The notes beneath the pieces were generated by a model. It was not told the DNA's origin. It searched no databases and saw only the letters and a program-made list of their open reading frames with translations. Below are positions 7,260 through 14,038 of a stretch of DNA of 19,840 bases, piece by piece. The stretch comes from Anaerolineaceae bacterium. Lineage in GTDB: Bacteria > Chloroflexota > Anaerolineae > Anaerolineales > Anaerolineaceae. The number at the start of each line of letters is the position of its first letter. The stretch's first letter is position 1. Location: NCBI GenBank assembly GCA_011620465.1, contig WOZC01000018.1, positions 1 to 19,840 on the forward strand, written 5' to 3'. Position numbers and translations under genes: made by a program.

Positions 7260-7943
7260 ATGGAACTGACTGGAACAGACCTCGCCCGCAGAGAAAAGCT
7301 TGACCAGGTCAGTCACAGGTTGCTGGAATACTTTGGTGAGCCGGACTGGCATGAACCTTTGCCGGCTGTAGACGAATTGATCTGTACGATTCTTTCCCAA
7401 AACACCAACGATGTCAACCGTGACAAAGCCTTTAGAGCTTTAAAAGCACGCTATCTTTCCTGGAAAGAGGTACGTGATGCTGATCCGGCTGAACTGCAAT
7501 ACGTCATCCGGATAGCCGGTCTGGCACAGCAAAAGGGTCCGAACATCCAGTCTGCCCTGGAGGCAATCGGGGAGAAAAGCGAGCGTTTCGACCTGGATTG
7601 GCTCAAAGAGCTGAGTGTTGAAGAAGCCAGGCACTGGTTGGTAAACCTGAAGGGTGTTGGTCCGAAAACTGCTGCAATTGTGATGCTTTTCTCGTTAGGA
7701 ATCCCGGCTTTCCCGGTCGACACTCACATTTTCCGGGTCAGCGGACGGATCGGTTTACGACCGTCAAAATTGAGTGTCGAAAAAACACACGAATACCTGG
7801 AGGCAATCGGTAATCCCGCTGACTTTGGTCATTTACATTTGAACTTGATCAGTCTTGGAAGGCAGTTTTGCCAGGCAAGAAAGCCGAAATGCTCGGATTG
7901 CCCCGTTCTAAGTTTGTGTGATTACCCAGACAAGCAATTTTAA
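7260..7943 (+). CDS. Endonuclease III-like HhH-GPD DNA glycosylase with 4Fe-4S cluster
   Basis: Base-excision-repair glycosylase/AP lyase that probably removes oxidised pyrimidines. The 227-aa protein shows helix-hairpin-helix LKGVGPKTAA (130-139) with catalytic Lys at K136, the catalytic Asp in VDTHIFRVSGR (D154), and a C-terminal cluster loop with C204, C211, C214 and C220 in the classical C-x6-C-x2-C-x5-C spacing. It is slightly longer than E. coli Nth (211 aa). The extra N-terminal segment (DWHEPLPAVDELICTILSQN) is typical of the wider Nth-like families, so it may be an Nth paralogue and not the main nth. It is last of a three-gene run with 3-nt gaps. It converges on miaB with only 6 nt between stop codons and no visible terminator. 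Confidence 0.9.
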   Translation: MELTGTDLARREKLDQVSHRLLEYFGEPDWHEPLPAVDELICTILSQNTNDVNRDKAFRALKARYLSWKEVRDADPAELQYVIRIAGLAQQKGPNIQSALEAIGEKSERFDLDWLKELSVEEARHWLVNLKGVGPKTAAIVMLFSLGIPAFPVDTHIFRVSGRIGLRPSKLSVEKTHEYLEAIGNPADFGHLHLNLISLGRQFCQARKPKCSDCPVLSLCDYPDKQF

Positions 7944-7949
7944 ATCGCT

Positions 7950-9260
7950 TCAGTCCAGTTCTCCAAGCAGAGACCAGGGTCCAGTCCAATTAATGCGGAC
8001 ATCCCGGGTCTGACCGATCAGGTTTTCGCTGCTTTCAACAAAAACCAGGCGGTTGGTGGGTGTGCGACCCCGCCAGCGATCTTTCGATTTACCCTCGAAC
8101 AGAACTGGTTGGGTCTGCCCCAGGAATTTTTGGTTTATCTCGCCTACCACCTGTTTCTGGAGGTCCTCCAGCGCTCGAAAACGGCGCATTTTTTCTTCCG
8201 CAGGTACATCGTCGGGCAGGAATTTGGCTGAATAGGTGTTTGGACGGGGGGAGTAGCGCGCCAGGTGAGCGACGTCCAGTCGCAAGTCTTCCAAAAGCTG
8301 GTAAGTTTGATCGAATGCGGCTTCGCTTTCACCGGGAAAACCGACGATGATGTCTGTTCCAATCGAAACAGCAGGGATCCGCTCACGAATGCGCGCAATA
8401 AGGTCACGGTAATCCTGGCTGCTGTAACCACGACGCATTGCTGCGAGCACCTCGTCGTCCCCAGCCTGTACCGGAACTTCAATATGCGGCATCACCTTGG
8501 GCAGGCTTGCCACAGCGGTGATCAACTTGTCAGTCATCCAATTCGGATGAGAAGTCAGGAAGCGGATGCGTTCCAGCCCGTCGATAGCTGACAATTTAGC
8601 CAGCAATTCGGGTAAGAGCATGCCGTTTTCCAAATCAAGCCCGTAGCGATCTACGATTTGACCGAGCAAGACCAACTCTTTTGCACCATGTGCCACCATG
8701 ACGCGAGCTTCAGCCAGTATCTTTTGGGGATCGCGGCTTCTTTCTTTCCCGCGCCTGCCCGGGATAACACAATAGGCGCAGGCATGTGAGCAGCCCAGGA
8801 CAATTGGCAGGTTTTCAGAAACCGTGTGGCGGGCTTCGGTGGTCACACCGAATTCGGCATCAAGAACATCATCAACTTGCTTGCGCCAGGTCTCAGAAAC
8901 ATCCTGATCGAATCGATTCTCTAAAAAGCGCAGGAAGGGTTCAGGGTCGGAAGGAGCGGCAAAAATATCCACCCAGGGGTAGCGCTTTTCCATGGCAGCA
9001 TTGCCTTTGATCCCAACCAGGCAGCCCATCAACCCGATGATCAAATCAGGGTTTTCGCGTTTAAATGGTCGCAGGGAATTGAGCCTGCCGAGGGCGCGGT
9101 CTTCAGCACTCTGCCTTACAACGCAAGTGTTGAGGATGATCATCCCTGCCTGGGAAGCGTCATCTGTTTCTTCAAGTCCTAAAGTGCCGAGGGTGCGAGC
9201 GAGGCGGTCGCTATCGGCGACATTCATTTGACAACCTTCTGTCCAGATGTGATATTTCAT
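7950..9260 (-). CDS. miaB: tRNA-2-methylthio-N6-dimethylallyladenosine synthase MiaB
   Basis: Radical-SAM methylthiotransferase that adds the 2-methylthio group to i6A37 of tRNAs reading UNN codons. It is 436 aa (E. coli 474). The N-terminal UPF0004 domain has cluster cysteines C10 (EGCQMN), C46 (NTCVV) and C80 (MGCLVG). The radical-SAM core has C157, C161 and C164 (GCSHACAYCVIPGRRGKERS). A C-terminal TRAM-like domain follows (about 372-436). The GCQMN signature points to MiaB, not RimO or MtaB. The ATG lies 8 nt after a TATAAT with no Shine-Dalgarno sequence, so translation is probably leaderless. The gene is divergent from the STAS gene. Confidence 0.95.
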   Translation of the reverse strand: MKYHIWTEGCQMNVADSDRLARTLGTLGLEETDDASQAGMIILNTCVVRQSAEDRALGRLNSLRPFKRENPDLIIGLMGCLVGIKGNAAMEKRYPWVDIFAAPSDPEPFLRFLENRFDQDVSETWRKQVDDVLDAEFGVTTEARHTVSENLPIVLGCSHACAYCVIPGRRGKERSRDPQKILAEARVMVAHGAKELVLLGQIVDRYGLDLENGMLLPELLAKLSAIDGLERIRFLTSHPNWMTDKLITAVASLPKVMPHIEVPVQAGDDEVLAAMRRGYSSQDYRDLIARIRERIPAVSIGTDIIVGFPGESEAAFDQTYQLLEDLRLDVAHLARYSPRPNTYSAKFLPDDVPAEEKMRRFRALEDLQKQVVGEINQKFLGQTQPVLFEGKSKDRWRGRTPTNRLVFVESSENLIGQTRDVRINWTGPWSLLGELD

Positions 9261-9268
9261 AGGGCGGT

Positions 9269-9274
9269 ATTATA
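9269..9274 (-). promoter_or_regulatory. -10 box of miaB
   Basis: TATAAT on the minus strand, with 8 nt between it and the ATG at 9260. The expected start site falls 1-2 nt before the ATG, so the mRNA would be leaderless or nearly so. Confidence 0.6.
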
Positions 9275-9351
9275 CCTGAGTTAAAGTGGACTTTCTCTTT
9301 TGAAGTTCCATCCAGGGACATGGTTCTGCGTTTTTTTGGTCTGCGATACCG

Positions 9352-9365
9352 TATAATGTTATAAT
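9352..9365 (+). promoter_or_regulatory. Overlapping -10 boxes of the STAS gene
   Basis: Two TATAAT boxes (9352-9357 and 9360-9365) lie 8 nt apart. The second is preceded by TGT and is an extended -10. Transcription from the second would start near 9372 and give a leader of about 20 nt that includes GGAGG. Whether both are used cannot be told from sequence. Confidence 0.55.
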
Positions 9366-9392
9366 CTCAATACTAAACTGGAGGTTGTAAGC

Positions 9393-9725
9393 ATGGATTT
9401 TAAAATCACCGATTACAAGCGATGCAAAGTAGTAAAAGGATTGGGACGCATTGACAGTGCGACTGCTCCTGATATTGAAAAGGTCCTGAATGAATTGGTC
9501 GAAGAAAGAAAGACGATCATTTTGGATATGTCTGACATTACCTTTGTCTCCAGCGCTGGTTGGTGGGTAATTATCCGGGCTTACAAAGAGCTGCAAAAAG
9601 GGAATGCAGGTAAGGTTGTTCTGGTTGGTCTGAACGAAAATGTGAAGAGTTCCATGGATCTGATCGGTCTCTTGCCCTACGTCCCAACCTACGACAACCT
9701 TGTTGAAGCTGTCGCTGATATTTAA
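9393..9725 (+). CDS. STAS-domain anti-anti-sigma factor-like protein
   Basis: Small single-domain STAS protein (110 aa) of the SpoIIAA/RsbV type. Such proteins are switched by phosphorylation of a serine by a GHKL-type kinase and release sigma factors or other partners. The core motif ILDMSDITFVSSAGWWVI (43-60) matches the family's DLS-x-V-x-F-DSSG loop. Ser54 aligns with the phosphorylated serine. The preceding Asp is Ser53 and the following residues are Ala-Gly-Trp-Trp, so the loop is somewhat diverged. GGAGG (9381-9385) lies 7 nt before the ATG. No kinase or sigma gene is adjacent, so its partner is encoded elsewhere. It is monocistronic with its own promoter and terminator. Confidence 0.88.
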   Translation: MDFKITDYKRCKVVKGLGRIDSATAPDIEKVLNELVEERKTIILDMSDITFVSSAGWWVIIRAYKELQKGNAGKVVLVGLNENVKSSMDLIGLLPYVPTYDNLVEAVADI

Positions 9726-9750
9726 ACAAATTTCAGTAATTTAGAGAAAG

Positions 9751-9773
9751 CGGTCAAAATGACCGATTTTTTT
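9751..9773 (+). terminator. Rho-independent terminator of the STAS gene
   Basis: Stem CGGTCA/TGACCG with a 3-nt AAA loop, then A and seven T residues, 25 nt after the STAS stop codon. Confidence 0.85.
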
Positions 9774-9874
9774 GTGCATGATTTCGTGGGACGGGTTCCA
9801 TGTTTATACCCCACTTGCCCTAATTTCCACATTGTTTTCGAAGTGAGCTACACAATTCCCGACCCACCCCCTTA

Positions 9875-9940
9875 CCCCCTCCCTTCGCCCAAACCCATGG
9901 CAAGCCAGGGCAGGTGAGAAGGGCTGGAGGGGGTAAAAAA
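9875..9940. repeat. 66-bp intergenic hairpin repeat, copy 1
   Basis: Identical over 66 nt to the unit at 10090-10155. The unit is itself an imperfect palindrome. The outer arms are CCCCCTCC and GGAGGGGG, with CCCTTC/GAAGGG inside them. The core can fold as CCC(A)TGG-CAAG-CCAGGG. In this copy the outer arm extends to TTACCCCCTCC/GGAGGGGGTAA. The right end runs into an A tract followed by AGCCAGATT. Confidence 0.85.
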
Positions 9941-10089
9941 AAGCCAGATTGACATCCACCATCCAGTAGATGAAGACCGGGTTCCGCATTTGAACGCGAC
10001 TTGCCTTCAAGAGAACACTTTTGCCCGAATGAACAAGACGATACCCAAAAGGCAACTTGTCGGGCGAACAAAAGTCCCACTCCCTTAGT

Positions 10090-10155
10090 CCCCCTCCCTT
10101 CGCCCAAACCCATGGCAAGCCAGGGCAGGTGAGAAGGGCTGGAGGGGGTAAAAAA
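10090..10155. repeat. 66-bp intergenic hairpin repeat, copy 2
   Basis: Identical to copy 1 over 66 nt and in the same orientation; the two start 215 nt apart. The right flank again has an A tract and, after a short gap, AGCCGGATT. The left flank differs slightly (TTAGTCCCCCT against TTACCCCCT). Confidence 0.85.
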
Positions 10156-10217
10156 CGCATAATCAGCCGGATTTCACAGCCCAGTATGCGTAATGGTCGC
10201 AAAGAAGGCGGGAAGGC

Positions 10218-10243
10218 AGATTGCCACGCTGCTTCGCTGCTCC
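10218..10243. repeat. Remnant of a dispersed AGATTGCCACG-type repeat
   Basis: AGATTGCCACGCTGCTTCGC resembles one half of a short palindromic repeat common in many bacterial genomes (AGATTGCCACG...CTCCTCGCAATGAC), as I recall it. The matching other half, TCGCAATGAC, appears at 10431-10440. The element seems split or decayed. Confidence 0.4.
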
Positions 10244-10365
10244 TTTTTACTTAACGAAGAGAATTTGTGCGTGCTCGGTCAGGAGACCGGCACAAGCGAA
10301 TTAATGTGTTACCTATGTGTCCGAACACCTGTTATCTTTGTGTCCAGTCTGTGCACCCAAAAGAA

Positions 10366-10405
10366 AGGCTTGTGGAGGGTAAAGAAGGAAAAAAAGCCGG
10401 ATTGA
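10366..10405. repeat. Degenerate third right end of the intergenic repeat
   Basis: GGCTTGTGGAGGGTAAAG, then an A tract and AGCCGGATTG, matches the right ends of the two 66-bp units (GGCTGGAGGGGGTAAAAAA ... AGCCRGATT). The left half is missing. The terminator hairpin of the metalloprotease gene lies at its end. Confidence 0.45.
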
Positions 10406-10422
10406 ACTACACAATCCGGCTT
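10389..10422 (-). terminator. Rho-independent terminator of the metalloprotease gene
   Basis: An 11-bp perfect stem AAGCCGGATTG/CAATCCGGCTT (10394-10404 with 10412-10422) has a 7-nt loop. On the minus strand it is followed by a run of seven T residues. It lies 33 nt past the stop codon of the gene ending at 10455. It appears to be built from the AGCCGGATT end of the repeat element. Confidence 0.85.
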
Positions 10423-10454
10423 ACGTGATGTCGCAATGACGAAAGAGTGGCAGA

Positions 10455-12482
10455 TTACTGCACTGCGATTTGGTATGTTGCTTTTTCCCTTGTGACGGGC
10501 GTGGTACCCGAAATGACCAGGGTGATCTCTTCGTCGCTACCAATTTCGATATCCAGGTTGAGTTTTTCTCCTGCAGCAAGCTGATATTGTTCGACTCTGG
10601 GCGAATTGCCATCATAGATTAAGCTGACGGAGAAAGATTGGGGAAGCGTGTTTTGGACGCGCACAAATCCTTCAGCGATCCAACCACCCTCGTCTGTTTC
10701 CAGGTCAGTGGAATAGCCGATCGCGTTGAGTTGGATGTCGTCGATTGCCATGCCTTTCCCGTTTACAGCCGCATCCGTCACATAGTCGATGCGCACAGTC
10801 ACCTTTTGCCCGGAATATTGAGAAAGATCAACCACTTCCTCAACCCAGCCATTGGACTGACCATTCCAGCCGCAGCCATAGCTGTTTCCCGAAGGGTTGA
10901 GGTTGGTGCATCTCTGTGTATCCAAAATCTCCCAGTTAGTACCATCAACAGAAGCAGAAATGTAGGCATAGTCGTAGTCTTCTTCAAGGTCATACCAGGT
11001 CTTGAAACGTAATTCTGCCTGACCGCTCACCTGGCTCAGGTCAAATTCACGTGTTAGGCGCATGTTGGATTCATCACCCAGATTAGACCAATAAAAGTAC
11101 TCGCCTGAACTGGGGTTATTGAAAGGCAGCAGGCTGACTACCATGCCACCAGAAAATTCCAGAGAGTAATTGCCAGAGCAAGCAAGGGTGATGTAGTCCA
11201 CACCGTACTGGTATACATCGCCAGTGATGGTTGTGGGGCATTCGAAGTAAGTAGTCCCATTGTCAATTGAGTAAGGGGAGTAACTGATGTAATCGTAGCG
11301 TCGGTTTTCGATTCCTGTGTTCTGCAGCATATTCGCCACAGCCCAATCCGCGAAAAATTCGTTACCAGTATAGATCTTCCCAGTGGTTGGGTTTTGGATA
11401 TTCAAGTCGGCAAAAACCGCATCCAGGCTGGCGAAACCATTCTCATCGTGGCTGACGAAAGCCTTGGTGGCATCCTCGCCAAAGCGATCAAGGAAGTAGA
11501 CCATAAACAGGAAACTGGCACCGTAATGCGGACCGTTTTCACCGACATCTCCCCCCCAATCATTCAACTGCATGTCGGTATTGAGCATATATTCCCAGTC
11601 AAATCCGCCAGTATCAAACCCATTGACATGTTCTGCCAACATCGAAAAACCTTCATTGACCCAGGATTCCTCGTTCTTGTCCTGGTACCAGTGGATCATG
11701 TGCTGGAACTCGTGCGCCATCGTGCCATAAATATAGGAATCAGTCAGAGGCACATTGTCTGAGCTCAGCAAAAACATTTCGTGGGCATTCGAAAAGGGGT
11801 GCGCATCCGGGTGAAGTTCATCAGCTGAAGAAAAATAACCAGCCAGGGAGCTCCCCAAACCACCGGCATAGAGGACGTAGAAGCGGGCGTCGCCGTCCAC
11901 CCCGGGGTTCCATTCCAGCCCAAAGAATTCACGGTTGGTTGGGATGATCTCCTGGTCAAAGGTGCTGGCGAGTTGATCCAGAGCGGATTGATTGAACGTG
12001 ACACCATCTTCGATCCAGAAGTAAATATTGTCACCAACATATTGTAGGGTGGCATTCACCTTAAAATTTTCGTTCGTGTCTGTATTGGACACCCAAAATT
12101 CTTTCCTTTCGCCGACTTCATAAGGCGCATTTTCATCGATCAACACATCAGAAACACCAGGTTTGCCGCCAAGTCTGCCTACAAGGTCGATCGGGTCATT
12201 AACGGGAACGATGTTTTCGTTGAGGATGTCAAGTGTTTCCTGGGCATCATCAAGCTGACCCGGCTCAAGATTGATTGTTCCCGGGTCGAGTGTGACTTCA
12301 GGTGTGGGTTCGTTTGTGAAGATTTCGGTCAGTGGTTCTTCGATTGTAAATTGGGCCTGGTCTGAATTGATAACGGTTGTCGCAAAGAGCGCTCCAGCCG
12401 CGGCCAGGCAAAGACAACAAAGGCATAAGACCAATGCAATTAAGACGATCGCGATGATCGGAAGAGACTTGTTTGAGTTCAT
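10455..12482 (-). CDS. Membrane-anchored zinc metalloprotease (M6/M30-like) with InhA-type C-terminal domain
   Basis: The 675-aa protein is predicted to act outside the cell. An N-terminal hydrophobic segment (about 7-37, Cys/Ala rich) is a membrane anchor or signal. A Pro/Thr/Glu-rich spacer follows, then a propeptide-like region (about 85-190) and the catalytic zincin domain. HEFQH (257-261) is the HExxH motif and Glu277 in WVNEGFS is the probable third ligand. The GSSLAGYFSS...HPFSNAHEM stretch recalls hyicolysin-like (M30) proteins. The region around residues 470-600 (YFYWSNLGDESNMRLTREFD ... MAIDDIQL) recalls the immune inhibitor A C-terminal domain. AGAGGG lies just before the ATG, with a TATAAT about 40 nt upstream. 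Exact MEROPS family is uncertain; metalloprotease identity is strong. Confidence 0.87.
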   Translation of the reverse strand: MNSNKSLPIIAIVLIALVLCLCCLCLAAAGALFATTVINSDQAQFTIEEPLTEIFTNEPTPEVTLDPGTINLEPGQLDDAQETLDILNENIVPVNDPIDLVGRLGGKPGVSDVLIDENAPYEVGERKEFWVSNTDTNENFKVNATLQYVGDNIYFWIEDGVTFNQSALDQLASTFDQEIIPTNREFFGLEWNPGVDGDARFYVLYAGGLGSSLAGYFSSADELHPDAHPFSNAHEMFLLSSDNVPLTDSYIYGTMAHEFQHMIHWYQDKNEESWVNEGFSMLAEHVNGFDTGGFDWEYMLNTDMQLNDWGGDVGENGPHYGASFLFMVYFLDRFGEDATKAFVSHDENGFASLDAVFADLNIQNPTTGKIYTGNEFFADWAVANMLQNTGIENRRYDYISYSPYSIDNGTTYFECPTTITGDVYQYGVDYITLACSGNYSLEFSGGMVVSLLPFNNPSSGEYFYWSNLGDESNMRLTREFDLSQVSGQAELRFKTWYDLEEDYDYAYISASVDGTNWEILDTQRCTNLNPSGNSYGCGWNGQSNGWVEEVVDLSQYSGQKVTVRIDYVTDAAVNGKGMAIDDIQLNAIGYSTDLETDEGGWIAEGFVRVQNTLPQSFSVSLIYDGNSPRVEQYQLAAGEKLNLDIEIGSDEEITLVISGTTPVTREKATYQIAVQ

Positions 12483-12520
12483 AAACCCTCTTACTTTCTG
12501 GTAGTGTTTCTATCCAGTTG

Positions 12521-12526
12521 ATTATA
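12521..12526 (-). promoter_or_regulatory. -10 box of the M6/M30-like protease gene
   Basis: TATAAT on the minus strand gives an expected start near 12514 and a leader of about 30 nt containing AGAGGG. No -35 box at the usual spacing is evident. Confidence 0.45.
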
Positions 12527-12637
12527 AAACCTTTAATTTCAACGATATTGTAAACAAAAGGTTTGGCGGGTAAGATAGATTTTCTATCCTTCGCAAAGAA
12601 TGATAAGTAGTCACACTGCCTTTGCTTGCATATTGAA

Positions 12638-12658
12638 CTATCAATTGAGCTATCAATT
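12638..12658 (+). promoter_or_regulatory. Tandem CTATCAATT motifs upstream of the HEWFH peptidase gene
   Basis: CTATCAATT occurs twice, 12 bp apart (12638-12646, 12650-12658), just upstream of and touching the -35 position of the promoter at 12680. It could be a regulator binding site; this is inference from position and repetition only. Confidence 0.3.
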
Positions 12659-12677
12659 TTAATCCTCACGGAACAAG

Positions 12678-12685
12678 GTTACAAT
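12678..12685 (+). promoter_or_regulatory. -10 box of the HEWFH peptidase gene
   Basis: TACAAT (12680-12685) lies 9 nt before the ATG at 12695. The predicted start site is about 3 nt before the ATG, and there is no ribosome site. This argues against the longer frame that opens at 12626 and for a leaderless mRNA. Confidence 0.5.
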
Positions 12686-12694
12686 TTATCGTCT

Positions 12695-13969
12695 ATGCAA
12701 CACAGCAAATTTTGGTCAACACTTCGGGTAAAGAGTAAGATTCTACTTCTTTTTATTGCGATGATGCTCTTGATCGTCTCGTCCAATATCCCCTTTGATG
12801 GTTCATTATCCTCCCTGAACAATTTGACACGCTGGGATGAATTCAACTATTTTTCCTGGGTGGTTTCTGCCCTGGTCGACAAATTTTCAAATGCCACGCT
12901 GGGACTTGAACACTTTATTGACGACGAAAAACAAACGGATATTGTATTTGAATATCTTGACCAGATCGGTAAGGTGGAAGCACTTGAAATCCAGCTGGAA
13001 GAGCTCAATTCTGACCCCAACCTCAGAAAAAAGACAGGCGAGAATTCGTTAGTTCACGCTCGATTAGCGGAAGAAACCGAGCGAATGCACCAATATGGAC
13101 GGGTTGCAGAATCCATCCTGCAAAACCAAACTGAGCGAAGCCTGGTCGAAATGGGCTTTGGGGTCGCGGGACAGATAATGCCGCCGCTGTTGTTCAAAGT
13201 GACCGATCTGCCACTCAACCTGATCATTTCTCCACGAGATAATATCAGCACGCTCCGAAGTATGAGCCTGAAAGCGGGAATGGATGCCCTGGAAAAAGAA
13301 ACCTTGGAAGATGCAATTTTTGAGCAGTTCGATCTCTCTGCTTTAGTGGAGCCAGTGGGCGGGATTGGTGCATACCCCACCATGGTGATGCGTACCCGCG
13401 ATATCAACTGGCTCACCGATGTGATCGCCCATGAATGGTTCCACAATTACCTGAGCTTCTTTCCATTGGGTGTACGATATTTTGATAACGATGACCTCAG
13501 GTCGATCAATGAAACCACTGCCAACCTGTCTGGCACTGAAGTGGGCAGGCGCGTGATGATGCGCTTCTATCCAGCATATGTCAGTATGTATTATCAGCCT
13601 GGTCGCGATCCGGCTACTGTTCTACCTGAGGGAAGGCAGCAAGCTTTCAATTACCGAAAACAGATGCGCGAGACTCGCCTTGTGGTTGATTACTTGCTTT
13701 CGATCGGTCAGGTAGAGCGGGCGGAAAGCTACATGGAAGAACGCCGGGAGTTTTTCTGGCAGAACGGTTACCGCATTCGCAAGATCAACCAGGCATATTT
13801 CGCCTTTTATGGCTCTTACAACGACACGCCAGGTGGTGGAGCAGCCGGAGACGACCCGATTGGTCCCGCGGTTCAGCTATTGCGCGAGCAGTCAGCGGGA
13901 TTGAAAGGATTCATCGATAAAGTGAAACAGGTCAAATCCTTTGAGGAATTGTTAGCTGAACTGGAATAG
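12695..13969 (+). CDS. Membrane-anchored putative HExxH zinc metallopeptidase, family not recognised
   Basis: From the chosen start the protein is 424 aa. It has a basic N-tip and one transmembrane segment (about 15-33). A helical, Glu-rich region follows (about 75-160), then a zincin-like site HEWFH (246-250). Glu273 in INETTANLSGTE is the probable third ligand, spaced as in gluzincins. The C-terminal part (about 300-424) is charged and helical, with YMEERREFFWQNG. The domain should face outwards after the anchor. I cannot name the family; it shares no clear similarity beyond HExxH with the divergent protease at 10455-12482. An in-frame ATG at 12626 exists, but the -10 box at 12680 lies downstream of it. 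The gmk operon begins 69 nt after its stop. Confidence 0.75.
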   Translation: MQHSKFWSTLRVKSKILLLFIAMMLLIVSSNIPFDGSLSSLNNLTRWDEFNYFSWVVSALVDKFSNATLGLEHFIDDEKQTDIVFEYLDQIGKVEALEIQLEELNSDPNLRKKTGENSLVHARLAEETERMHQYGRVAESILQNQTERSLVEMGFGVAGQIMPPLLFKVTDLPLNLIISPRDNISTLRSMSLKAGMDALEKETLEDAIFEQFDLSALVEPVGGIGAYPTMVMRTRDINWLTDVIAHEWFHNYLSFFPLGVRYFDNDDLRSINETTANLSGTEVGRRVMMRFYPAYVSMYYQPGRDPATVLPEGRQQAFNYRKQMRETRLVVDYLLSIGQVERAESYMEERREFFWQNGYRIRKINQAYFAFYGSYNDTPGGGAAGDDPIGPAVQLLREQSAGLKGFIDKVKQVKSFEELLAELE

Positions 13970-14010
13970 CCGGATCTATTACCGGTCCTGGTTTTCTCAG
14001 TTTCTTCATT

Positions 14011-14016
14011 TATAAT
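14011..14016 (+). promoter_or_regulatory. -10 box of the gmk-rhomboid-PAP2 operon
   Basis: TATAAT lies 22 nt before the ATG at 14039. The expected start near 14023 leaves a leader of about 15 nt with only a weak AGAG as ribosome site. No good -35 is seen. Confidence 0.5.
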
Positions 14017-14038
14017 CAAGGCTAACACACTGACAGAG

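Larger units (their letters stand above)
9774..10388. other. Gene-free intergenic stretch with repeats
   Basis: Together with the terminators on either side, about 730 bp between the STAS gene and the metalloprotease hold no convincing gene. Small frames here (for example 10193-10405 and 9804-10202) have no homology-like composition and no ribosome site, and they run through the repeats. The stretch contains two identical 66-bp hairpin units, a decayed third right end and remnants of another dispersed repeat. These are listed separately. Confidence 0.7.

Noticed and set aside
9875..10155. CRISPR array
   Set aside because: Only two copies of a 66-bp palindromic unit, 149 nt apart, with no regular short spacers and no cas genes.
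9804..10405. Small frames in the 9.8-10.4 kb intergenic region
   Set aside because: They run through the hairpin repeats, have odd low-complexity composition and lack ribosome sites.
12626..12694. Longer start of the HEWFH peptidase at ATG 12626
   Set aside because: The -10 box (12680-12685) and tandem motifs lie inside this segment, and the added residues look unlike a signal or anchor.
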